A stretch of DNA of 46,949 bases from Sebaldella sp. (GCA_018058425.1 JAGOZX010000015.1:1-46949); one strand, 5' to 3'. Counted from the stretch's first letter, positions 8,049 through 16,817 are shown. Notes: generated by a model from the letters alone, not told the origin. Program-made: numbers and translations.

Positions 8049-9485
8049 ATGAGGAAAATTATTTTATTTTTATTTATTTTTATTTTATCTCAATTTTCTT
8101 ATTCAGAAGATAAGATAAAGTCAGCAATAGTCAAGATATACTCCACTCATCAGCAATATAATTATAGAAGTCCATGGCAGAATGGTTCTGATTACAATTC
8201 CACAGCTACTGGTTTTATTATAGAAAATAATAGAATAATTACAAATGCACATGCAGTTTTAAGTAATAGATTCTTACAAGTAAGAAAAGAAGGCGATGCA
8301 AAAAAGTATAAAGCTAATGTTGAATTTATTTCAGAAGAATATGATTTAGCTGTTTTAAGTGTTGAAGAACCAAGTTTTTTTAAAGGAGTTCGAGCACTTA
8401 AATTTGGAGACCTTCCTCTAATTAGAGATAAAGTGGCCATTTATGGTTATCCTCTTGGAGGAGATAAACTAAGCATTACAGAAGGAATAGTTTCTAGAAT
8501 AGAGCATAATAGATACACTTTAACAGCAGAAAGATTTTTAATAGGGCAGACTGATGCCGCAATAAATCCTGGAAACAGTGGAGGACCTGTAGTTTCAAAT
8601 GGAAAAGTGGTAGGAGTAGCTTTTTCAGGACTTATGGGAGCTGATAATATCGGTTATTTTATCCCAACACCAATTATAAATCATTTCTTAAATGATATAA
8701 AAGATGGAAAATATGACGGGATGCCTAAATTAGGAATAATATGGTCTGAACTAGAAAACCCTTCATACAGAAAAATGCTTGGTGTAGAGGACAGTTCAAA
8801 AGGAATATTAATAAAAAGAGTCTTGAAAAATTCTCCATTTGAAGCAGTATTAAAAAAAGGTGATGTCCTTTTAAAACTTGATAATAATCAAATAGAATAT
8901 GATGGAACTGTGGAGTTTAGAAAAAATGAAAGAACTGATTTTAACTATATACTACAAAATAAAAATTTTGGTGAAGTGATAAAGTATGAAATTGTTAGAG
9001 ATAAAGTAAAAATAGTTGGGGAAGTAAAACTTACTAAAGATAAGATACCGCATAGTTTGATAAAAAATACTTCTTTAGAAGAAGCACCTACGTACTTTGT
9101 ATATGGAGGACTGATATTTGAACCTTTAACAGATGATTATATTAATAATGGTTCGTCTATGCAATATCCTACAGATTTAGAAACACGTAGGGAATTAGAG
9201 AATATGGAAGAGTTAGCAGTTTTAGTAAGGGTTCTTTCAGATGATGCTAATATAGGTTATACAAATTATTATGATGAAATAATTACAAAGGTAAATGGTG
9301 AAAATTATGTTGATTTTAAAAACTTTGTTCAATTGATAAAAGATACAAAGACAGAATTTATAAGATTTGAAGATATAGATGGGAATGAAATAGTCTTAGA
9401 TAAGAAATTAGTTGAAATAAGAAATCCTATTATATTTCAAAATTACAGCATAGATAGAGAGATGTCTCAGGACTTGATGAAATAG
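8049..9485 (+). CDS. HtrA/DegP-like periplasmic serine protease
   Basis: A 478-aa exported protease. A signal peptide covers residues 1–19 (MRKIILFLFIFILSQFSYSE). The trypsin-like domain has the full triad: His about 68 in IITNAHAV, Asp about 99 in YDLAVLSV, Ser about 177 in NPGNSGGPVV. A PDZ-like region follows from about residue 235 (GIWSELENPSYRKMLGV… GILIKRVLKNSPFEAVLKKGDVLLKLD), and a second, more divergent PDZ-like part lies at the C-terminus (ADEIITKVNG-type pattern near 415). This architecture suits envelope protein quality control. It is longer than a minimal protease with one PDZ domain. The lipoprotein gene starts 9 bases later. Confidence 0.9.
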   Translation: MRKIILFLFIFILSQFSYSEDKIKSAIVKIYSTHQQYNYRSPWQNGSDYNSTATGFIIENNRIITNAHAVLSNRFLQVRKEGDAKKYKANVEFISEEYDLAVLSVEEPSFFKGVRALKFGDLPLIRDKVAIYGYPLGGDKLSITEGIVSRIEHNRYTLTAERFLIGQTDAAINPGNSGGPVVSNGKVVGVAFSGLMGADNIGYFIPTPIINHFLNDIKDGKYDGMPKLGIIWSELENPSYRKMLGVEDSSKGILIKRVLKNSPFEAVLKKGDVLLKLDNNQIEYDGTVEFRKNERTDFNYILQNKNFGEVIKYEIVRDKVKIVGEVKLTKDKIPHSLIKNTSLEEAPTYFVYGGLIFEPLTDDYINNGSSMQYPTDLETRRELENMEELAVLVRVLSDDANIGYTNYYDEIITKVNGENYVDFKNFVQLIKDTKTEFIRFEDIDGNEIVLDKKLVEIRNPIIFQNYSIDREMSQDLMK

Positions 9486-9494
9486 GAGGTATTT

Positions 9495-9779
9495 ATGAAA
9501 AAAATTAGTATATTAATAATGTTTTTATTTTTTATATCTTGTACAACTACTGTAGTTCCAAAAGCGTCAGAATTATCTAAAGAGGAAATTATAAATATAG
9601 GAATAAAAGAAATTGATAGTAAATTTGGAATTTTAATAAATGAACAAGATACTGCAATTACGAAATCTGGTTATGGATTGTGGAAAATAGTGTTATATGG
9701 TGATAGAAATCCATATTTTGTCGAGATAGATGAAAATGGAAATATCAAAAAAACAGAAAAGAAAGATTATATACACTGA
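9495..9779 (+). CDS. Small predicted lipoprotein, unknown function
   Basis: A 94-aa protein with a lipoprotein signal peptide: hydrophobic core ILIMFLFF, then lipobox ISC, giving the lipidated Cys at residue 16. The mature part has a helical stretch (SELSKEEIINIGIKEIDSKF) and a short beta-rich end (WKIVLYGDRNPYFVEIDENGNIKK). I do not recognise a family. AGGAGG lies 5–6 bases before the ATG and the gap from the protease is 9 bases, so it is probably in the same operon. Confidence 0.8.
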   Translation: MKKISILIMFLFFISCTTTVVPKASELSKEEIINIGIKEIDSKFGILINEQDTAITKSGYGLWKIVLYGDRNPYFVEIDENGNIKKTEKKDYIH

Positions 9780-9852
9780 TAAAAAATTAAACTTTATTAT
9801 AGTAATATTACTTAAATAAACAGTGTTTAATCTAAAATCAATTTAAAATTTA

Positions 9853-9881
9853 TTGATTATTTTTGAAAACAAGGGTATAAT
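9853..9881 (+). promoter_or_regulatory. Promoter of the small secreted protein cluster
   Basis: TTGATT (9853–9858) and a perfect TATAAT (9876–9881) with 17-base spacing, 34 bases before the ATG at 9915. Confidence 0.75.
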
Positions 9882-9914
9882 ATAATCATATTGATTTATT
9901 GAAAAGGAGAAAAA

Positions 9915-10124
9915 ATGAAAAAAATTATTTTTTTATTATCTTTAGTTGTAGGTATAGTGTACGCAGCTGATAAAACAAAAGTAAAAAATGTTGAAGTTCC
10001 AAGTGTTGAAGTACAAATGGAAAGAGCAAATAAGATAGAGAGTTACAGATCAAAAAAAGATGTGGCTTGGCATAAAACAGAGTATAACAAAGTTTTAAAA
10101 TATCTAAATAAGACGAAAAAATAA
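9915..10124 (+). CDS. Tiny secreted protein (69 aa), first of a three-gene cluster
   Basis: Residues 1–18 are a signal peptide (MKKIIFLLSLVVGIVYA, cleaved after AYA-type residues before ADKT). The mature protein is about 51 residues, basic and helical (VEVQMERANKIESYRSKKDVAWHKTEYNKVLKYLNK). It has no cysteine. Its alternation of charged residues and its size resemble FadA-type small helical adhesins, but I cannot show homology. AAGGAG lies 6 bases before the ATG, and the next gene follows after 9 bases. Confidence 0.75.
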   Translation: MKKIIFLLSLVVGIVYAADKTKVKNVEVPSVEVQMERANKIESYRSKKDVAWHKTEYNKVLKYLNKTKK

Positions 10125-10133
10125 GGAGAACAC

Positions 10134-10424
10134 ATGAAAAAATTATTATTAGGAATTTTACTAGGAACAGCAGCATTTGCAGCATATGAAGAAAGTGGAG
10201 ATCCAGTAAAAGTAAGTAAAGCAACAGAAGACAGTATAACAAAAGATTTTGATCAAGATGGGAAATACTCATCATATGAAAAAGCTCTAAGAGGAGCACA
10301 AAAATCTATATATGTGGCTTTACCTGAAAAAAGAGGTTACTGGTACACAATGCTAGATAGAATAAAGGCAGAAGAAGAAGAATTATTACCAGATGAAACA
10401 GCAAGAATGGGAAGAAAAAGATAA
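10134..10424 (+). CDS. Small secreted protein with a canonical EF-hand loop
   Basis: A 96-aa protein with a signal peptide (MKKLLLGILLGTAAFA, mature end near residue 17). Residues 38–49 read DFDQDGKYSSYE. This has the liganding pattern of an EF-hand calcium loop: Asp at positions 1, 3 and 5, Gly at 6, Ser at 9, Glu at 12. A second helix (EKALRGAQKSIYVAL) and an acidic tail (RIKAEEEELLPDE) follow. The helix before the loop is short, so this may be an isolated excalibur- or dockerin-like calcium loop rather than a paired EF-hand. It lies between two other tiny secreted proteins. Function unknown. Confidence 0.75.
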   Translation: MKKLLLGILLGTAAFAAYEESGDPVKVSKATEDSITKDFDQDGKYSSYEKALRGAQKSIYVALPEKRGYWYTMLDRIKAEEEELLPDETARMGRKR

Positions 10425-10447
10425 GGAAACTTAAGGAGGAGAATTAA

Positions 10448-10717
10448 ATGAAAAAATTAGGTTTAATGTTTACATTAGTTGTATTAGTAGGTTCAATGGC
10501 AAGTGCAGCTTCGACATATGAGTATAGAAGAGAACTAAGAGAAGGTGCAAGAGGAAAGTGGACAAATTTAAGACAGCATCTAAATAGTGGACAAAGACTA
10601 GATAAAGAACTAGTGAAAGTAGATAAGCAGATAGATAAAAAAGTATCTGAAATCCAACAAATAGAAGATTTATTACTTAAAATAGAGCAGTATAAAGTAG
10701 AAAATAATATTAGATAA
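10448..10717 (+). CDS. Small secreted coiled-coil protein (FadA-like, tentative)
   Basis: An 89-aa exported protein: signal peptide MKKLGLMFTLVVLVGSMASA, then a mature part of about 68 residues that is almost entirely helical. It begins STYEYRRELREGARGKW and continues with heptad-like spacing through RLDKELVKVDKQIDKKVSEI and QQIEDLLLKIEQYK. Size, signal peptide and all-helical coiled coil are those of FadA-type adhesins of fusobacteria; sequence identity cannot be judged by eye. GGAGGAG lies 6 bases before the ATG, and a strong terminator closes the cluster. Confidence 0.7.
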   Translation: MKKLGLMFTLVVLVGSMASAASTYEYRRELREGARGKWTNLRQHLNSGQRLDKELVKVDKQIDKKVSEIQQIEDLLLKIEQYKVENNIR

Positions 10718-10740
10718 GATATTTTAGACTAAATAGGGGG

Positions 10741-10773
10741 AGCTTTCAAAATTACTTTTTGGAAGCTTTTTTA
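10741..10773 (+). terminator. Terminator of the small secreted protein cluster
   Basis: An 11-bp stem (10741–10751 with 10757–10767, one T·G wobble), a 5-base loop and a T tract. It lies 24 bases after the last gene of the cluster. Confidence 0.9.
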
Positions 10774-10884
10774 TATTAGTAAATAAATTAAAGTTTGATA
10801 ATTTAAAGAGAGGAAACAGATATTTTATTAGTTAATTAAATTTTGTCTGTACAGAACTAGTATATATTTGTTAAAATGACTTAG

Positions 10885-11973
<1,089 letters not shown>

Positions 11974-12011
11974 AAATGATATTTAATATAAAATATTAGT
12001 GGAGGGATTTC

Positions 12012-13142
12012 ATGCCCGTTAAAAGAATTTCACCAGAAGAAGCACTAGAGAAATATAAAAAAGAGACTAGGGGTAAACTAAAAATATACTTAGGATATGC
12101 ACCAGGAGTGGGAAAGACTTATACAATGCTAACTGAAGGAAATAGATTATTAGCTGGTGGAGAAAATATAGTTATAGGTTATCTTGAAGCACACAATAGG
12201 CCAGAAACTAGTGAGCAGGTAAAGAAACTAAAAGTATTACCCAGAAAAAAAATTATCTATCAAGAAAAAGAATTCGAAGAAGTAGATGTAGAAGCAATTT
12301 TAGCATATAAGCCTGATATAGTATTAATAGATGAACTGGCGCACACTAATATATCTGGTTCTAAAAATGAAAAAAGATACCAAGATGTTATTGCTATATT
12401 AGATAAGGGTATAAACGTATATTCTACATTAAATATACAACATTTAGAGAGTTTAAATAATATAATTTATGACATAACTCATGTACAAGTGAGAGAAACA
12501 ATACCAGATATTGTTCTAGAAGATGCTGATATAGAAATAGTAGATATTGTACCAGAGAACTTAAGGAATAGACTTGAAAAAGGTCAGATATATAAAGAGG
12601 AAACAGCTAAAAGAGCCCTAAAGAATTTCTTTAGATCAGGTAACTTAAGTGCCTTGCGAGAAATAGCTTTAAGGCAGATCGCAGAAGAAGTAGATGACGA
12701 TGTATTACGATATAAAAAAGAAAAAGGAATAACTGCTCATTGGCATACAGTGGAAAGAGTATTAGTATGTATTTCTTCAAATCCTAAAGCACCTAAAGTA
12801 ATAAGACATGGTGCTAGAATCGCCAGAAAGTACAAGTGTGCCTTTTATGTTGCAGATGTGGAATATACCAGAAAGTTTGGAAAAAAAGCAACTGAGAGGG
12901 ATATTAAGACATTAAATGAAAATAAAAAGTTAGCTCTAAAATTAGGTGCTGAATTAGTTAGTCTAAAAGGAAAAAGTATATCTGGGGAAATTACAAAATT
13001 TTCAGAAGAAAAAGGAATTACACAAATATTATTAGGACATAGTAAAAGAAGTAAAATTCAAACTCTATTAAGGGGATCTACTATTAATAAAATAATTGAT
13101 CATTCTAAGAATGCTGAGGTTAGAGTTATTCCATGGGAGTAA
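12012..13142 (+). CDS. kdpD: Short KdpD: sensor and USP domains only, no histidine kinase
   Basis: A 376-aa protein holding only the cytosolic N-terminal part of KdpD. Residues about 20–230 are the KdpD sensor domain with Walker A GYAPGVGKT (28–36), the Walker B-like DELAHTN, and NIQHLESLNN. Residues about 248–374 are a universal-stress-protein domain (RVLVCISSNPKAPKVIRHGARIARKY… ILLGHSKRSKIQTLLRGSTINKII). The four transmembrane segments, GAF and histidine-kinase domains of full KdpD (about 900 aa) are absent, and the DNA after the stop goes straight into a terminator with no kinase remnant. Such short forms occur in several bacteria. In staphylococci the KdpD USP domain binds c-di-AMP. kdpABC lies 4.6 kb away on the other strand. 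GGAGGG lies 6 bases before the ATG. Confidence 0.93.
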   Translation: MPVKRISPEEALEKYKKETRGKLKIYLGYAPGVGKTYTMLTEGNRLLAGGENIVIGYLEAHNRPETSEQVKKLKVLPRKKIIYQEKEFEEVDVEAILAYKPDIVLIDELAHTNISGSKNEKRYQDVIAILDKGINVYSTLNIQHLESLNNIIYDITHVQVRETIPDIVLEDADIEIVDIVPENLRNRLEKGQIYKEETAKRALKNFFRSGNLSALREIALRQIAEEVDDDVLRYKKEKGITAHWHTVERVLVCISSNPKAPKVIRHGARIARKYKCAFYVADVEYTRKFGKKATERDIKTLNENKKLALKLGAELVSLKGKSISGEITKFSEEKGITQILLGHSKRSKIQTLLRGSTINKIIDHSKNAEVRVIPWE

Positions 13143-13181
13143 TTTATACAAAATCAAAAATACTATAGTGAAAATATAATC

Positions 13182-13218
13182 AAAAAAGCTGTATCTAATT
13201 ATTTTAGACAGCTTTTTT
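13182..13218. terminator. Bidirectional terminator between kdpD and the ParB-like gene
   Basis: A stem of at least 11 bp (13182–13192 with 13208–13218), extended by CTAA/TTAG past a 2-base bulge, with A6 on one side and T6 on the other. It can serve kdpD on the plus strand and the convergent ParB-like operon on the minus strand. Confidence 0.85.
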
Positions 13219-13268
13219 GATGTGTATAGGTGTGGATAAGAGAACTGCATTTAATTAGAAGAAAAAAA

Positions 13269-13760
13269 TTATTTCCAGCTTTGTGAATAATTGTGCTCTT
13301 TAAAAACTTCAGCAATACTTGAATGCAACTTAAGCCTTAAAAGTTCATCTGGCTCCATTCCTAAAAAGTTTCTGATTTCCTCATCGTTTCTTCCTTCTTT
13401 GATTAGCTCTGTTACAATATAAACCATTCTGTCAACTTGATGTTCTCCTTTAGCCCTGTTATGACGGATTGTACTTTCCATTCTTTGTTTTAAATCCTTT
13501 TCTATAACAACGATAGGTAGTTCTGCTAACTTTAGTTTCATTCCTATTAAAAACCTGTGGAAGCCATCTACAATAATATATTCATCTGAATTTTCATCAT
13601 AATATGTCACAATAGGCTGTGTAAAACCATCTTCTTCAATTGATATTTGTAGTAATTTAAATTCTGTTGGTGCTATTCTATTTGGATTATAATTATTCTT
13701 TTTAAGCTTATTTATATCTACCAGTTTTACATTTAGCACTGGAAATGATATGTTTTTCAT
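13269..13760 (-). CDS. ParB/Srx-domain protein, IbrB-like
   Basis: A 163-aa protein with a ParB-like (ParB/sulfiredoxin superfamily) domain. The core is LKKNNYNPNRIAPTEFKLLQ, EEDGFTQPIVTYYDE, then the active-loop equivalent IIVDGFHRF (residues about 62–70), followed by RHNRAKGEHQVDRM. The last third is helical and could bind DNA or a partner. It lacks the rest of a chromosomal ParB and has no parA partner. In E. coli IbrB has this domain and is encoded with IbrA, a PAPS-reductase-like protein; the same pairing is seen here. A GGAGGG ribosome binding site lies in the last codons of the GNAT gene, 1 base apart, so the two are coupled. Confidence 0.85.
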   Translation of the reverse strand: MKNISFPVLNVKLVDINKLKKNNYNPNRIAPTEFKLLQISIEEDGFTQPIVTYYDENSDEYIIVDGFHRFLIGMKLKLAELPIVVIEKDLKQRMESTIRHNRAKGEHQVDRMVYIVTELIKEGRNDEEIRNFLGMEPDELLRLKLHSSIAEVFKEHNYSQSWK

Positions 13761-13761
13761 A

Positions 13762-14157
13762 TTAACCCTCCTTGATCATAACAGTATAATTACCTTTTCT
13801 ATAACTTTCACAAAAACCTAATTTTTCAAAGAACCCTGCATATTCATTTGTAATTGTTAATTTTATTTTTTTTTCATTTTCTAACTTAGCTAAAGTATAT
13901 AATATTAACTTTTTAAAATGTCCATTTTTCCTATATGTAGTATTAACATAACAATTACTTATAGTGACCGTTCCTCTGAAAATTTTATAAGATAAAAAAC
14001 CAATAATATCTTCTTTATTTTTAAAACCAATAACCCATATTTTGTCTTTTTCATCTATTATATAAGGAAGCTCTTTTCTAACCTCTTTATTTGCAAAATA
14101 ATGTCCCATTATACTCCAAAAATCTTTATTTCTATTTCTAAATGATACAATAAACAT
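13762..14157 (-). CDS. GNAT-like N-acetyltransferase in the IbrA/IbrB-like operon
   Basis: A 131-aa protein with the GNAT strand–helix order: DKIWVIGFKNKEDIIGFLSYKI, TVTISNCYVNTTYRKNGHFKKLILYTLAKLENEKK, then NEYAGFFEKLGFCESYRKGNY. The acetyl-CoA loop is weak (YRKNGHFK rather than a clean RGxGxG/A), so activity is not certain. Such a GNAT is not part of the E. coli ibrAB pair; here it lies between the two genes with gaps of 11 and 1 bases, so it should be made together with them. Its substrate is unknown. Confidence 0.75.
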   Translation of the reverse strand: MFIVSFRNRNKDFWSIMGHYFANKEVRKELPYIIDEKDKIWVIGFKNKEDIIGFLSYKIFRGTVTISNCYVNTTYRKNGHFKKLILYTLAKLENEKKIKLTITNEYAGFFEKLGFCESYRKGNYTVMIKEG

Positions 14158-14168
14158 AAAATCTCCAT

Positions 14169-15470
14169 CTAATTATTAACTTCATATTTTTTTCTCAAAT
14201 TTTCTAATTTTTCGTATTCATTTTTATTTTGTCTGAAATTTAACCCCTTACAATAAAAGTCATTCTTTATTAATGTTTTTGCTATTCTATACCAAGAAGG
14301 AGTTCTACGATTGTTATATAAGGTCTTTAATTCTGAATCAGGTTCATCCGGAATGTTAACTATATATATACCATCATGATCATATACATCATTTGTATTT
14401 TCTTTATGTATATGTAAAATATCATCATATAATTCTTTTCTCCACCATTTTAAAAAAATATTTATTTTTCCTAAGTAGTGTTCTTTTAAATACCTAGGAA
14501 ATGAATTTAAAATGATACGTGCCCAATTCTCCCAACTTAGTTGATCAGGTTTTTTTACACACCTATATCCCAATAAATATTTTCCTTTATATTTTTTAGC
14601 AAAGTCGCTTCCTTGAACTCTTTTTTGTACCTTAACCCAAGTTTCAGGTTCTATTTTTGAAAAGAATCCAATACTTTTTCGCTGTTCTTCACCATAAGGC
14701 TGACATATTCTCATTTCATGAATTGAGTATCCGAGTAAGTACATCTTATCATATACTTCTGCATAATCTTTTTGATAGAGATACTTCCATACATCTTGTA
14801 CAGTCCAATCATAGATCGGATGAGCTAAGTAACAATCTAAGTAATTTTTCTGTTTTTTATGCATAAGTATCCAACTATTTTCTTCATAAAACTTCTTATT
14901 TTTTTGAGCCTTTATTTTTAAATATCTGTTATAACTTTCATCTGTTCTAATACCAACAACTTGGCATACTGTTTCTAAATTAAATGAATATTCTAACCAC
15001 CGTGGGAATTCTACAATAAATTCTTCAAATTCCATACCTATTTTAAAAAATTCAAATATATTGTTTTCTAAAGAGATAACATATTCATTTGACGGTAGCT
15101 CTCGTATCCATTCTTCTTTCTTTTCTGGGTCCCAACAAAGCCATTTTGGCTGAAAACTGGATGAAGCATTTCTTAGACTTAAAGGGAGACAGATCCAAAA
15201 TCCTTTTATTTTAATGTCTTCTCTTTGAAATGTTCTATATAAAAACTCTTCGTGTAATTTATAATGACCTTCCAAATCTATTATTAAGACATTTATAAAG
15301 TCTATTTTTCTTTTTTTTGCTTCTTCTATCATTAGCTCAAGGCAAACAGTACTATCTTTTCCGCCACTAAATGATAACCATATTTCTTTTGGATCAAATT
15401 TATCATAAATAAATTCAATTCTAGTTATTGCTTCTTCTAAAACATTTGCATCAATATAATTTTTCCCCAT
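14169..15470 (-). CDS. PAPS reductase-like PP-loop protein (DUF3440), IbrA-like
   Basis: A 433-aa protein. The N-terminal half is a PAPS-reductase-type ATP pyrophosphatase: SGGKDSTVCLELMIEEAKKR (residues about 35–54), IDLEGHYKLHEEFL, and a central IYDWTVQDVWKYLYQKDY. The C-terminal part (WARIILNSFPRYLKEHYLGKINIFLKWW) corresponds to DUF3440. True PAPS reductases are about 240 aa and carry a C-terminal catalytic Cys motif, which I do not see, so ordinary sulfate assimilation is unlikely; no sulfur assimilation genes are nearby. IbrA in E. coli has this architecture and, with IbrB, affects expression of immunoglobulin-binding proteins by an unknown route. First gene of a three-gene minus-strand operon with a strong promoter. 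Confidence 0.88.
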   Translation of the reverse strand: MGKNYIDANVLEEAITRIEFIYDKFDPKEIWLSFSGGKDSTVCLELMIEEAKKRKIDFINVLIIDLEGHYKLHEEFLYRTFQREDIKIKGFWICLPLSLRNASSSFQPKWLCWDPEKKEEWIRELPSNEYVISLENNIFEFFKIGMEFEEFIVEFPRWLEYSFNLETVCQVVGIRTDESYNRYLKIKAQKNKKFYEENSWILMHKKQKNYLDCYLAHPIYDWTVQDVWKYLYQKDYAEVYDKMYLLGYSIHEMRICQPYGEEQRKSIGFFSKIEPETWVKVQKRVQGSDFAKKYKGKYLLGYRCVKKPDQLSWENWARIILNSFPRYLKEHYLGKINIFLKWWRKELYDDILHIHKENTNDVYDHDGIYIVNIPDEPDSELKTLYNNRRTPSWYRIAKTLIKNDFYCKGLNFRQNKNEYEKLENLRKKYEVNN

Positions 15471-15528
15471 TTTATCACCACAATATATTCAGATTTATTC
15501 TCTTAACAACCGATATTACTTAGTTATA

Positions 15529-15557
15529 ATTTTACTCGAAATATTATTTAAAGTCAA
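15529..15557 (-). promoter_or_regulatory. Promoter of the IbrA-like/GNAT/IbrB-like operon
   Basis: On the minus strand TTGACT (15552–15557) and TAAAAT (15529–15534) are 17 bases apart, about 60 bases before the ATG at 15470. Confidence 0.75.
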
Positions 15558-15748
15558 ATTTAATTATGTACAACAAGTTTTTTATATATAAATTATATAT
15601 AAATGATAAGTATTTTATATGGTATGTTATTTGATATTGCAAGATGGTGTTCATTCAATGTTTATAAGTGTTTTTAAAGTTCTTAAATTTTATAAGTTAT
15701 AATGAAAATTAAAAAGAATAGGATAAAAGAGAGAGGAGTTTTACTAGA

Positions 15749-15817
15749 ATGTGTAAATTTAGATCATATAAAGTAGGAGAAAGAATAAAAAATATAAAGG
15801 TTTTTAAGACTTTTTAA
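15749..15817 (+). CDS. Possible 22-aa small ORF
   Basis: ATG at 15749 with GAGAGGAG about 10 bases upstream, then 22 codons (MCKFRSYKVGERIKNIKVFK…) and TAA. The peptide is strongly basic. The ribosome binding site is better than expected by chance, but the frame is very short and lies in what may be a decayed region; it could equally be the start of a lost gene. Confidence 0.2.
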   Translation: MCKFRSYKVGERIKNIKVFKTF

Positions 15818-16171
15818 AGGGTGGGACAATAGGTATTTAAAGTCTTTAAGTATATTTTAGAAAGTGAGATAGGGATAACAATTAATTTTATTTGTATTCA
15901 AATAAGGGATCATAAGATATCCAAGTAATAAAGCAGCCGTATACCAAAAATCCTAGGTTATATAGTGCATACAGTTACTTTAGTATTTGGAAATTTGGAA
16001 AAAAGTCATCTTAATAATTAAAACGTTAATAAATTTATAAAGAAAATTTTTTTATATTTTTATATTTTTTATCAAAATAATGAGAAAAATTAAGGGAATT
16101 ATATTGACTAATGAAAGATTTTTTGCCATTTTTATTTAATTTTAAGAGAATATCTAACTTAGAAATCAAAT

Positions 16172-16750
16172 TTATTCTATTTTTAAAAGTTTATCAAATA
16201 TAAAGAAAAATTCTGTAATTGGATTTTCATTTTTTTCCAGTTTTATTTTAAGCATAGTACCCTCTAATTGAGAAACTAGAACTCTGGCAATTTCCTCAGC
16301 TTGTAAGTTTTTATAATTAGGATTTATATTTTTTAGCATAGATAGAAAAAAAGAGAATTTCATTTCAATTTTTCTGTAAGATAGCAATAAATATTTTCTG
16401 ATTTCTTCATTAACATCAGACAGCTCATTGGCGATATTACCTAAAGGGCTTCCTCCATGATAGCTGTTCATTTCTATGCTAGTAAAAAAATTTAGGAAAA
16501 AAACTTTAAATTTAGGTATAGAAAGATCATCCACAGCTTTATCAAAGTATCCAACAATGTTATTAGTATGATAGTCAATTACATTAATAAGTAAGTCATC
16601 TTTATTTTTAAAGTAATAATAAAAAGAACCTTTGGGAATCTTACAAACTTCTAGTATTTCTTTTAATCCTGTGTTTATATAACCATTAAAATAAAAAAGC
16701 TTTGCGCTTTCTTCTATTACTCTTCTTTTCTTTATTTCAGTTTTTTTCAT
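16172..16750 (-). CDS. TetR/AcrR-family regulator
   Basis: A 192-aa TetR repressor. The N-terminal HTH domain reads KKRRVIEESAKLFYFNGYINTGLKEILEVCKIPKGSFYYYFKNKDDLLINVIDY (residues about 8–62), closely matching the family pattern. The ligand-binding domain includes GGSPLGNIANELSDVNEEIRKYL, typical of the TetR_C_6/YcdC-like type. Its own promoter is upstream. There is no adjacent efflux or enzyme gene to serve as an obvious target; beside it lies a repeat array and then kdpCBA on the same strand, with a kdp terminator only on the far side. Confidence 0.92.
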   Translation of the reverse strand: MKKTEIKKRRVIEESAKLFYFNGYINTGLKEILEVCKIPKGSFYYYFKNKDDLLINVIDYHTNNIVGYFDKAVDDLSIPKFKVFFLNFFTSIEMNSYHGGSPLGNIANELSDVNEEIRKYLLLSYRKIEMKFSFFLSMLKNINPNYKNLQAEEIARVLVSQLEGTMLKIKLEKNENPITEFFFIFDKLLKIE

Positions 16751-16788
16751 AGTGAGCCATCCTAAATTATTTTTTACAATACAATTAG

Positions 16789-16817
16789 ATTTTATAATTA
16801 TATTTATAGATTGTCAA
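16789..16817 (-). promoter_or_regulatory. Promoter of the tetR gene
   Basis: On the minus strand a perfect TTGACA (16812–16817) and TAAAAT (16789–16794), 17 bases apart, about 40 bases before the ATG at 16750. Confidence 0.75.

Larger units (their letters stand above)
15471..16171. other. 700-bp gene-poor gap between the IbrA-like operon and a tetR gene
   Basis: No reading frame of normal size is present. The first 90 bases hold the promoter of the minus-strand operon. A 22-codon frame with a good ribosome binding site is listed separately. Around 15900–16000 two short minus-strand frames encode hydrophobic, membrane-helix-like peptides (DFWYTAALLLGYLMIPYLN and GFLVYGCFITWISYDPLFEY in different frames), which may be what is left of a membrane protein gene. 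I see no structured RNA I can name. Confidence 0.5.

Noticed and set aside
13143..13260. A kinase fragment after the short kdpD, implying truncation.
   Set aside because: After the stop there is only a terminator and the end of the convergent ParB-like gene; no transmembrane or histidine-kinase sequence is present in any frame.
13269..13760. Chromosome partition protein ParB.
   Set aside because: Only the N-terminal ParB-like domain is present, there is no parA, and its partner genes match the IbrA/IbrB pairing.
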